From: Planctomycetota bacterium
GTDB lineage: Bacteria > Planctomycetota > Phycisphaerae > Phycisphaerales > UBA1924
Reading direction: 5' to 3'
DNA length: 64,000 nucleotides
Assembly: GCA_020831805.1 (NCBI GenBank)
Contig: JAFIFX010000013.1
Coordinates: 1 to 64,000 of the forward strand
Shown here piece by piece: positions 16,045 through 22,919 of this stretch (position 1 is its first letter; each line of letters begins with the position of its first letter). A model generated the notes under the pieces. The model worked only from the letters and a program-made list of their open reading frames with translations. It was not told the origin of the DNA and searched no databases. The position numbers and the translations under genes are program-made.

Positions 16045-16756
16045 TCCGCCATCGTGGCGTCCGACCGTGGTGCTCGTCACCTGTGAGCACGCGGGCAACG
16101 CCGTGCCGCCGGAGTATGCGGGCCTGTTCGCCGGGGCCGAGGGACTGCTCGCCTCGCACCGTGGGTGGGATCCCGGCTCGCTGGGCATCGGGCGACGGCT
16201 GGCGGACCGGCTGGGGGCGCCGCTGCTGGCGACCTCGGTGACCCGGCTGCTGGTCGAGCCGAACCGATCGCCCGGCCAACCCGGTGTGTTCAGCGAGCGG
16301 ACACGCGGGCTGCCTGACCCGGAGAAGGCGCGCATCCTCGAGGCCCACTACCACCCCCACCGCCGGGCGGTGGTGGACCGCGTCCGCGCGTGGACCGACC
16401 GCGGGGAGCGGGTGCTGCACCTGGGGATCCACACCTTCACCGATGTCCTCGACGGCGTGGTCCGCACGGTCGATCTCGGCCTGCTGTTCGATCCGGAGCG
16501 GCCCGCTGAGCGTTGGTTCTGCGAAGCCTGGAAACCCCGTCTCGACGCGGCCGCTCCGGAGCATCGCGTCCGCTTCAACGAGCCGTATCTCGGGACCGAC
16601 GACGGCCTGACGACCTGGCTGCGGACGCTGTTCCCCGACCCGTCCTACGCCGGGATCGAGATCGAGGCCCGCCAGGGGCTGGTCGGGAGCGAGCCTGAAC
16701 AACGCCGACTCGCCGACCTGCTCGCGGCGACCATCCCGCCGCACGGGCCGGCCTGA
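16034..16756 (+). CDS. N-formylglutamate amidohydrolase-like hydrolase
   Basis: A 240-residue zinc hydrolase of the FGase family. It carries VTCEHAGNAVPPEY (metal-binding Glu-His near the N-terminus), HRGWDPGSLGI, TRLLVEPNRSPG (the family has VDxNR; here Glu replaces Asp) and VLHLGIHTFT. The chosen GTG at 16034 gives a normal N-terminus; it lies 11 bases inside the preceding gene and has GAGGG upstream. Known relatives release glutamate from N-formyl-glutamate or similar N-acyl amino acids in histidine degradation, but no hut gene is nearby. In this operon it more likely removes or recycles a glutamate-type group from the product of the two ligases. That role is inference. Confidence 0.78.
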   Translation: MPDNPPSWRPTVVLVTCEHAGNAVPPEYAGLFAGAEGLLASHRGWDPGSLGIGRRLADRLGAPLLATSVTRLLVEPNRSPGQPGVFSERTRGLPDPEKARILEAHYHPHRRAVVDRVRAWTDRGERVLHLGIHTFTDVLDGVVRTVDLGLLFDPERPAERWFCEAWKPRLDAAAPEHRVRFNEPYLGTDDGLTTWLRTLFPDPSYAGIEIEARQGLVGSEPEQRRLADLLAATIPPHGPA

Positions 16757-16789
16757 GGTACACTCAAGAGGTCCACGGAGGGAGCCGCG

Positions 16790-18220
16790 TTGCCGACGAT
16801 CAGCACATTCGACATGTTCAAGGTGGGCGTCGGACCGTCGAGTTCGCACACGCTCGGGCCGTGGCGGATCGTGCAGCGGTTCCTGCGTGAGCTCGGCGAG
16901 GCCGGGCACCTGGCGAACCTCGTCGGGCTGCGGTTCGAGCTGCTCGGCAGCCTGGCGTTGACCGGGCGGGGCCACGCCACCGACAAGGCGGTCTGCCTGG
17001 CGGTGCTGGGCGAGGACCCCGAGACGATCGCCGTGGATTCGATCGAGCAGAAGCTGACCTGGCTGGCCGGGGCGAGATCGGCCCGAGTCGGCGACCGTGA
17101 GATCCCCTTCGATCCGACCGCTGACATCCGCTTTCAGCGCAACGAACGCCACCCGGACCACGCCAACGCCATGCGTTGTGTCGCGGTGCTGGGCGACCGC
17201 GAGCTCGTGCGGACCTATTTCTCCGTCGGCGGCGGGTTCATCACGGCCGAGGACGAGCCGGAGGGCGACGCGACCGGGGCCCGGGCGATGCCCCCCCACC
17301 CCGTGCGGCACGCCAAGGACCTGCTGCGGTACTGCCAGGAAACCGGCCTGCCCGTGTCGGGCGTGGTCATGGCCAACGAGAAGACCTGGTTTCACGAGGA
17401 AGAGGTCCAACGCCGCGCGATCGCGATCTGGAACACCATGCGCGAGTCCGCCCGGCGCGGCTGCCGCATCGAGGGCGTGCTTCCGGGCGGGCTGAATGTG
17501 AAGCGTCGCGCCCCGGCCTTCCTGCGCGACATCGTGCCGGACATCCAGCGCGAGGACATCGAGCGGCTGGTCAAGACCGTCCGCGAGGCCAACCTGCCGT
17601 TCGATCAGATTGTGCGGGTGGTCAGTTGCTACGCCATCGCGGTCAACGAGGAGAACGCCGCGATGGGCCGGGTGGTCACCGCGCCAACGAACGGGGCGGC
17701 CGGGGTCATCCCGGCGGTGCTGATGTACCGGGCCTGCTTCGGGCCCGAGCCGATCACGGAGGACGAGGTCACCCGGTTCCTGCTGACCGCCGGGCAGGTC
17801 GGGGCGCTCTTCAAGCAGAACGCGACGATCTCGGCGGCCATGGGCGGCTGCCAGGCCGAGATCGGGGTCTCCAGCGCGATGGCCGCGGCGGGCCTCGCCG
17901 AGCTGATCGGGGCCAGCCCCGCCCAGGTGCTGATGGCCGCCGAGATCGCCATGGAACACCACCTGGGCATGACCTGCGACCCCGTCGGCGGGCTGGTGCA
18001 GATCCCGTGCATCGAACGCAACGCCATGGGCGCGCTCAAGGCCATCGCCGCGGCGACGCTCGCCGAACAGTCCGATCCGGCCTTCGCCCGCGTCTCGCTC
18101 GACGAGGTGATCGAGGTGATGTGGGACACGGCCCGCGAGATGAACGAGCGATACAAGGAAACCTCGCTCGGCGGGCTGGCGGTCAAGCTCTCGGTCACCG
18201 TCGGGCTGGCCGAATGCTGA
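16790..18220 (+). CDS. sdaA: L-serine ammonia-lyase, iron-sulfur type
   Basis: Single-chain L-serine deaminase of 476 residues, converting serine to pyruvate and ammonia with a [4Fe-4S] cluster. The beta-domain motif [15 protein letters not shown] is at the N-terminus, and the alpha domain carries the cysteine-bearing stretches [17 protein letters not shown] and [20 protein letters not shown]. The start is TTG at 16790 with a strong GGAGGGAG six bases before it; no other start fits the family N-terminus. It lies 33 bases after the amidohydrolase gene on the same strand, so it may be the last gene of that operon or an unrelated housekeeping gene. Confidence 0.92.
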   Translation: MPTISTFDMFKVGVGPSSSHTLGPWRIVQRFLRELGEAGHLANLVGLRFELLGSLALTGRGHATDKAVCLAVLGEDPETIAVDSIEQKLTWLAGARSARVGDREIPFDPTADIRFQRNERHPDHANAMRCVAVLGDRELVRTYFSVGGGFITAEDEPEGDATGARAMPPHPVRHAKDLLRYCQETGLPVSGVVMANEKTWFHEEEVQRRAIAIWNTMRESARRGCRIEGVLPGGLNVKRRAPAFLRDIVPDIQREDIERLVKTVREANLPFDQIVRVVSCYAIAVNEENAAMGRVVTAPTNGAAGVIPAVLMYRACFGPEPITEDEVTRFLLTAGQVGALFKQNATISAAMGGCQAEIGVSSAMAAAGLAELIGASPAQVLMAAEIAMEHHLGMTCDPVGGLVQIPCIERNAMGALKAIAAATLAEQSDPAFARVSLDEVIEVMWDTAREMNERYKETSLGGLAVKLSVTVGLAEC

Positions 18221-18231
18221 GCCGGTCCCGG

Positions 18232-18260
18232 TTGCGACCGGTGATACTTCCGGGTACATT
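18232..18260 (+). promoter_or_regulatory. Probable promoter of the histone-H1-like gene
   Basis: TTGCGA (18232-18237) and TACATT (18255-18260) with a 17-base spacer lie just after sdaA and about 50 bases before the start at 18311. Both boxes match four of six consensus positions. Confidence 0.45.
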
Positions 18261-18310
18261 CCACCGGTCAGGTCAGGAGTTTCATCAAACAGACACAAGG
18301 AGGCCCTTCC

Positions 18311-19006
18311 ATGGCCCACTCGCTCCGAGACGCAAAGCAGGTCTGCACGAAGGCCGAGTACGAGTTCGTCCGCGAGGTCTACTCCGGGAATCTCAAGGAC
18401 AAACCCGCCCACCGGCTCCGCCAGAAAGTCACCCGGGCCCGCAAGCTCCGGGATAAGTACCGCGATGAGTCCGCCCGCCAGCGCCGCGAAGCCCGCGGCA
18501 AGGCGGCCCCCCGCGCCACCCGCGCCGCGAAGAGCAACCAGCGGACCGTGATGAAGGCCGAGATCTTCGCCGATGTGCTCGCCAAGGTGCAGGACGCCCT
18601 GGACAACCAGCCCGCCACTCCGCCCGCTACCAAGAAAACGGCCAAGAAGTCCGCCGCCAAGAAAACAACTAAAAAAGCCGCAAAGAAGTCCGCGAGCAAG
18701 AAGACCACGAAAAAGGCCACCAACAAGACTGCCAAGAAAAGCGCCAAGAAGTCGGCAAAGAAGGCATCCGAGAAAACGCCGGCACGCAAGGCCAAGGGCA
18801 GCGGCGGCCAGGGCCCGGCCAAAAAGGCCGCCAAACGCATCCCGCGCCGCGTGACCAAGAAACAGGCCTCCGCCAAGGGCCCGTCCGGCGAAACCACCCC
18901 ACGCTCGGCCATCAAGGCCCAGTTCCGCGACGCCAACGCCCCCCGTGCCCGCGGGCACGCCTCGGCCCGGGTCCGGCGCGGTCAGGCCCGGCGCGACAGC
19001 CGCTGA
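18311..19006 (+). CDS. Histone-H1-like, Lys/Ala-rich DNA-binding protein
   Basis: A 231-residue, very basic protein. The first 100 residues are a helical, charged region (for example HRLRQKVTRARKLRDKYRDE) without a domain I recognise. Residues about 105-200 are a low-complexity tail of KK, AKK, TKK and SAKK units like the C-terminal tail of eukaryotic linker histone H1 and bacterial HctA/AlgR3-like tails. Such proteins bind DNA non-specifically and compact the nucleoid. AAGGAGG seven bases before the ATG is the strongest ribosome-binding site seen here, and the gene has its own promoter and a strong terminator, suggesting high monocistronic expression. DNA binding is inferred from composition. 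Confidence 0.75.
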   Translation: MAHSLRDAKQVCTKAEYEFVREVYSGNLKDKPAHRLRQKVTRARKLRDKYRDESARQRREARGKAAPRATRAAKSNQRTVMKAEIFADVLAKVQDALDNQPATPPATKKTAKKSAAKKTTKKAAKKSASKKTTKKATNKTAKKSAKKSAKKASEKTPARKAKGSGGQGPAKKAAKRIPRRVTKKQASAKGPSGETTPRSAIKAQFRDANAPRARGHASARVRRGQARRDSR

Positions 19007-19033
19007 GCCCCGCGGCCATGTCCAAACCATGCG

Positions 19034-19066
19034 AAAGGGTCCCCTTCCGGGGACCCTTTTTCATTT
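19034..19066 (+). terminator. Strong rho-independent terminator
   Basis: An 11-base perfect stem AAAGGGTCCCC/GGGGACCCTTT (19034-19044, 19049-19059) with a TTCC loop and a run of five T. It ends the histone-H1-like transcript and separates it from the convergent gene ending at 19085. Confidence 0.85.
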
Positions 19067-19084
19067 ACTGACCTGCTTGCCCGA

Positions 19085-20227
19085 TCAGCCCCGGCGTCGG
19101 CGGCTCGCCAGAAGGCCCGCCGCGGCGAGCATGCCAGCCGCACCCGGTGTCGGGACAGTCACGCGGTATGCCTCGAGCAGCCCCTCCGCGTTGAGCCCCG
19201 TGCCCACGATCGTCATGCCGTCGGGCGTGATGTCGGTCACCGTGTTGAGGGTCCAGCCCATCAGGTCGAGCCCGTAGTCGCTGACCAGCACATCCTGCAG
19301 CGCCCGGATGCCGTTGTCCGCGTCCCAGATGAACGCCAGCGAGCCGAGTTCATCGGCGAAGGCGTCGACACGCCAGTTGCCCACGACGATGCCGTTGTTC
19401 GTGGCGGCGATCGCCTCGCCGACCTGGTATCCCGCGGCGAGATCCAGCACCGAGGCGTTCCCGGCCGCGTCCCAGAAGGCCGGGCGGTCCCCGCCATCGA
19501 CGACCAGCGATCCCACGATGGTGTTGCCGTCGGCGGAGATGTCCACCGCGATGCCGTCACCGCTGCCGCCGGCGACGGTGCCGAGCACCTGGAACCCGTT
19601 GGCCTGATCCCAGGTGATGGCCTGGCGGCTGAATCCGCCCGACGCGAAGCCGACGACCCGGGACCCGTCGTTGCTCACGCCGGTGAAGCTGGTTTCGGTC
19701 GTCCCCGGCATGGCGCCCAGATTCTGCAGGCCGCCGGACTGGGTCCAGATGACCGCGTCCGAACCGGCAAAGAACTCCTGGTTCGTGAAGCCCACCGCCA
19801 CGGTGCCGTCGTAGTTGATGCCGTTGAAGCTGCTGAAAGTGCCCGGGTTGGTGGGCAGGGTGTGCGGCTGGCCCGAAGCATCCCACCGGATGCCCTGAAA
19901 ACCGCCCGGCGACAGCCCGATGGCGACCGCGGACTGCCCGTCACCAGAGATCGCGTTGACATAGGCCCCGCCGGAGGCGAAGGCCGGGGGCAGGGTCAGG
20001 AAGGTCGCGGTCGCGCCGTCCCAGATCACGGGCGTGAAGCCGTCATTCAGGCCTTCCGCATGGCCGCCCACATAGCGGCCGTCGTCGGAGACAGAGGTCG
20101 CCTGGCTGAACTGGCCGTTGCCGAGGTGTCCGAGCGGGATGAACACGGGCATCGCGGAAGCACCCGCGCCGGCCGCGCCGACCAGAAGTGCTGTCAGGGT
20201 GACGGTTGCGTTCTGTTTCATCAGCAT
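19085..20227 (-). CDS. Exported HAF-repeat protein with PEP-CTERM-like tail
   Basis: A 380-residue secreted protein. The signal peptide (TLTALLVGAAGAGASA) is followed by repeated 'HAF'-type units of about 50 residues in which a Ser-x-DG(R/S) turn alternates with a (V/I)xW strand, such as SVSDDGRYVGGHAEG, VIWDGA and AISGDGQSAVAIG, probably a beta-propeller. The C-terminus VPTPGAAGMLAAAGLLASRRRRG is a PEP-CTERM-like sorting tail with Thr instead of Glu. AGGAG lies seven bases before the ATG at 20227; an in-frame ATG two codons later is less well placed. The function is unknown; surface or matrix location is inferred. Confidence 0.78.
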   Translation of the reverse strand: MLMKQNATVTLTALLVGAAGAGASAMPVFIPLGHLGNGQFSQATSVSDDGRYVGGHAEGLNDGFTPVIWDGATATFLTLPPAFASGGAYVNAISGDGQSAVAIGLSPGGFQGIRWDASGQPHTLPTNPGTFSSFNGINYDGTVAVGFTNQEFFAGSDAVIWTQSGGLQNLGAMPGTTETSFTGVSNDGSRVVGFASGGFSRQAITWDQANGFQVLGTVAGGSGDGIAVDISADGNTIVGSLVVDGGDRPAFWDAAGNASVLDLAAGYQVGEAIAATNNGIVVGNWRVDAFADELGSLAFIWDADNGIRALQDVLVSDYGLDLMGWTLNTVTDITPDGMTIVGTGLNAEGLLEAYRVTVPTPGAAGMLAAAGLLASRRRRG

Positions 20228-20338
20228 GGTTGATCTCCTGCGTTCGGCGGGGCCGGGTCACACACCCAGGCCCGAACCCGAGCCGCAGGGTGCCCCGCGA
20301 ACCCAGCATACCGGGCGTGGGAGGATCGCCAAGACTTT

Positions 20339-20359
20339 TTCCGGGAAAATATCCCGGAA
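20339..20359. repeat. Inverted repeat between divergent genes
   Basis: TTCCGGGA (20339-20346) and TCCCGGAA (20352-20359) flank AAATA. It lies in the 198-base gap between the HAF-repeat gene (start 20227) and the gene starting at 20426. There is no T-run after the stem in either direction (the T-run precedes it on the plus strand), so a regulatory site is more likely than a terminator. The rest of the gap shows nothing I recognise. Confidence 0.35.
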
Positions 20360-20425
20360 TCTTGTCGGCCCGGCAGCCAAACCCCGTTATCATGAGGGTT
20401 CTTCCCCCGACGGACCAAGCCCGCG

Positions 20426-21628
20426 ATGACCACCCAGACCACCCAACCCCCCTTTTTCGAGCACGCCGAACGCATCGTCCGGCCGCTCTGCGATGCCCTG
20501 CGTGAGCTGGTCCAGACCCAGGGTCATGGCATCCGGTCCGATCTGGCGATCCACCCGACCCTTCGTTCGAGGGTCACGCGCGGGCTCGAATCCGACCATC
20601 TTCCCACGGTGCTCTACCACCTCCCCGGGGCGGACGGGCTGCGCCGGCTGGCGGACGCCTGCGAGCAGGAGGGTGTCGAGCCGGTGTCCTTGCGACGCTG
20701 CCGCGGGCTGATCGACGATTACGAGCGGTTCCTCCGTGATGAGCAGGTCAACCGCGACGCGCTGCACGCGATGGTTGGCGACCTGGCCCCCGAGGCCCGC
20801 CAGTCGGTCGTGCGGACCAACGCCCAGGCGGCGCACAAGGCGATGGCCAACCTCATCGGCTATCGCGCCGAGGCGATGGTCGCCGCGATCTTCATGCTCC
20901 CCGGCGCGACGCCCGGCCGGTGCGATCTTGCGCAGGTCTGCGGGTTCTCCGGCCTCCAACGCCTCCGGGCCAACGCCTGGTTCATGACCTCCGGCTACGG
21001 CCGCACAGAGGGCGAGGCCGGCGTCGCCAAAACGCTGTCCGGCGAGCCCGTCCGCGGCCCGGGCCCCGGCACGCTGCTCGAGCCGTTCTGCTCGGATCCG
21101 CCGCCCCGCTTCAACGCCGAGCACCAGGGCCGGCGGCTGGTCTACCGGCTGGAAGAACGGGACCTGAGCCTTCGCTCCGGCGTCTCGTTTTTCTTCGGGG
21201 AGCGCATCACCGACGCCTACCCCGATCCGCCGGAGCACACGCATGACAGCCCCGCCCGGGCGATGATCTCCACCATCATTGCGACGCCTTCCAAGCGGCT
21301 GCACTTCGATGTCTTCGTGCATCGGGCCGTCTGGCAGGACTGCACACCGCGGCTTGATACCTACCGCACCGTGCCGCACGGCCCGGTCAGCGAGGACAGC
21401 GTGCCCGAGCGGGCCTGCGACCGGATCGATCTCGGGGCGACGCTCCAGACCTTTCCGACCTCGTCCCGCCTGCCCGGCGCGGCCCGGATCCCTCGCTATT
21501 CGGAGATGATCCGACACGCCGTTGAACGCATGGGGGTCGATCCGGCCGACCTGCGCCTGCACCGCTGCGAATCGATCTACCCGCTCCACGGCACGCAGTA
21601 CGCGGTGCGTTTCGAGCGGGACGCCTGA
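20426..21628 (+). CDS. Unrecognised 400-residue protein
   Basis: I do not recognise this family. The protein is soluble, with no signal peptide or membrane segment. The N-terminal 180 residues are helical; VTRGLESDHLPTVLYHLPG followed by GLRRLADACEQEGVEPVS could be a DNA- or protein-binding region. The C-terminal 200 residues are mixed, with aromatic strands (RLVYRLEERDLSLRSGVSFFFG, LHFDVFVHRAVWQD) and a final LHRCESIYPLHGTQYAVRFE. It starts within an apparent divergent promoter region and is followed by the tRNA-Ser terminator on the other strand. Coding is supported by length and the absence of a better frame. Confidence 0.7.
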   Translation: MTTQTTQPPFFEHAERIVRPLCDALRELVQTQGHGIRSDLAIHPTLRSRVTRGLESDHLPTVLYHLPGADGLRRLADACEQEGVEPVSLRRCRGLIDDYERFLRDEQVNRDALHAMVGDLAPEARQSVVRTNAQAAHKAMANLIGYRAEAMVAAIFMLPGATPGRCDLAQVCGFSGLQRLRANAWFMTSGYGRTEGEAGVAKTLSGEPVRGPGPGTLLEPFCSDPPPRFNAEHQGRRLVYRLEERDLSLRSGVSFFFGERITDAYPDPPEHTHDSPARAMISTIIATPSKRLHFDVFVHRAVWQDCTPRLDTYRTVPHGPVSEDSVPERACDRIDLGATLQTFPTSSRLPGAARIPRYSEMIRHAVERMGVDPADLRLHRCESIYPLHGTQYAVRFERDA

Positions 21629-21653
21629 CCCGGGATCTGAGCGATTAGCGCAT

Positions 21654-21686
21654 GAAAAAAACCGCGTGCGTGAGCACCGCGGTTTC
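21654..21686 (-). terminator. Terminator of the tRNA-Ser transcript
   Basis: On the minus strand the stem AAACCGCG/CGCGGTTT (21685-21678 and 21666-21659) is followed by an unbroken T-run (21661-21655). It begins nine bases after the tRNA 3' end. Confidence 0.8.
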
Positions 21687-21694
21687 TCATCAAG

Positions 21695-21783
21695 CGGAGA
21701 GGGGGGGATTCGAACCCCCGTTACGGGTTACCCCGTAAACACGGATTCCAGCCGTGCGCCTTCAACCACTCAGCCACCTCTCC
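21695..21783 (-). tRNA. tRNA-Ser (anticodon GGA)
   Basis: The minus strand folds as a class II tRNA. The acceptor stem is GGAGAGG (21783-21777) with CCTCTCC (21702-21696), the D arm contains GGCTGAGTGGTTGAAGGC, and the anticodon stem-loop GCACGGCTGGAATCCGTG has anticodon GGA. A long variable arm (TTACGGGGTAACCCGTAA) and a T arm with GGTTCGAATCC follow. Discriminator base is G at 21695. CCA is not encoded (CTT follows), so it must be added by a nucleotidyltransferase. Confidence 0.95.
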
Positions 21784-21837
21784 CGGTGAATGGGGCGGGA
21801 TGGTAGCCCGGATCCGGGCGTTCGGAAAGGGATCGGC

Positions 21838-22806
21838 TTACCAGCCGAGCAGGTAGCCGAAGACCAGGGGGGCCACGATGGTCGCGTCGGACTCGACCAT
21901 GAACCGGGGTGTGTCGGCAGCGATCTTTTCCCAGGTGATCTTCTCGGCGGGGACCGCGCCGGAGTAGGACCCGTAGCTGGTCGTTGAGTCGGAGATCTGG
22001 CAGAAATAGCCCCACAGGGGGATGTCCCGTTCGAGGTCCTGCCGCATCATCGGGACGACGCAGATCGGGAAGTCTCCGGCGATGCCGCCGCCGATCTGGA
22101 AGAAGCCGATGGAGGTCCCGCCCTCGGTGGTGTCGGTGTACCAGCCCGCGAGATGGACCATGTAGTCCAGGCCCGACTTGATGCAGCGGGTGCTGGTCAG
22201 GGTGCCGTCGATGACCCGGGCCGCGGCGATGTTGCCCAGGGTCGAGTCCTCCCAGCCGGGGACATAGACGGGGATCCCGGCCTCCGCGGCGGCCAGCAGC
22301 CAGGAGTTGCGGGGGTTGGCCTGGTAAGACTCCTCGAGTTCGCCCGAGAGCAGGGCGTCCATGAAGAACTCGTGCGGGAACTTGGCCGCGCCGCTCCGGT
22401 CGGCCTCCTGCCATTTCTTGAGCAGGACGCCCTCGATCCGGCGGATGGCCTCCTCCTCGGGGATGCAAGTGTCGGTCACGCGGTTGAGGTGGCGGTCGAG
22501 GAGCTTCTGCTCGTCTTCGGCGTTGAGGTTGCGCCAGTCGGGAATGCGGACATAGTGGTCATGGGCGACGAGATTGAAGACATCCTCCTCCAGGTTGGCC
22601 CCGGTGCAGGTGATGGCATGGACCTTGCCCTGGCGGATCATCTCGGCCAGCGAGCGGCCCAGCTCGGCGGTGCTCATCGCGCCGGCGAGTGTGACCATCA
22701 TCTTCCCGCCCGCCGCGAGGTGGGCCTCGTAGCCGCGCGCCGCGTCGAGGGCGGCCGCCGCGTTGAAGTGGCGGTAGTGCTCTTCCATGAAGGACCGGAT
22801 CGACAT
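21838..22806 (-). CDS. Deoxyhypusine-synthase-like enzyme (possible homospermidine synthase)
   Basis: A 322-residue NAD-dependent aminobutyl-transfer enzyme of the deoxyhypusine synthase fold. The NAD-binding opening is seen at VTLAGAMSTAELGRSLAEMI and ITCTGANLEEDVFNL, the substrate loop at VPGWEDSTLGN, and the catalytic lysine at Lys294 in WEKIAAD, matching WGKI of the eukaryotic enzyme. Bacteria lack eIF5A; bacterial members (called SpeY in some work) make homospermidine or related polyamines from putrescine or spermidine. It diverges from speA, and speB follows, so putrescine would be the local product to use. AGGAGGA before the ATG at 22806 decides the start. Confidence 0.85.
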   Translation of the reverse strand: MSIRSFMEEHYRHFNAAAALDAARGYEAHLAAGGKMMVTLAGAMSTAELGRSLAEMIRQGKVHAITCTGANLEEDVFNLVAHDHYVRIPDWRNLNAEDEQKLLDRHLNRVTDTCIPEEEAIRRIEGVLLKKWQEADRSGAAKFPHEFFMDALLSGELEESYQANPRNSWLLAAAEAGIPVYVPGWEDSTLGNIAAARVIDGTLTSTRCIKSGLDYMVHLAGWYTDTTEGGTSIGFFQIGGGIAGDFPICVVPMMRQDLERDIPLWGYFCQISDSTTSYGSYSGAVPAEKITWEKIAADTPRFMVESDATIVAPLVFGYLLGW

Positions 22807-22919
22807 GCCATTCCTCCTCGGCCTCGACCCGCGCGAGGCGGGGCTTGGGGGCTGCAAAATGCTGAGCTTCGATGCTAGGCTGGGACTCGCCAGGGGTCCG
22901 AGGCGTTCTAGACTTTGCC

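Noticed and set aside
16757..16789. Possible separate promoter or regulatory RNA before sdaA
   Set aside because: The 33-base gap holds only the ribosome-binding site; no promoter boxes or structure could be supported.
18620..18790. Repetitive AAGAA/GCC pattern looking like a tandem repeat
   Set aside because: It is the codon pattern of the Lys/Ala-rich tail of the H1-like protein, not an independent DNA repeat.
15497..19030. A very long open frame on the minus strand opposite the GCS2, FGase and sdaA genes
   Set aside because: It has no domain character, is Arg/Gly/His-rich low complexity, and lies opposite four well-supported genes. Such frames arise from high GC at third codon positions.
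21695..21783. tRNA-Ser as a possible attachment site for an integrated element
   Set aside because: No integrase, no second copy of the tRNA 3' end and no phage-like genes were seen on either side.
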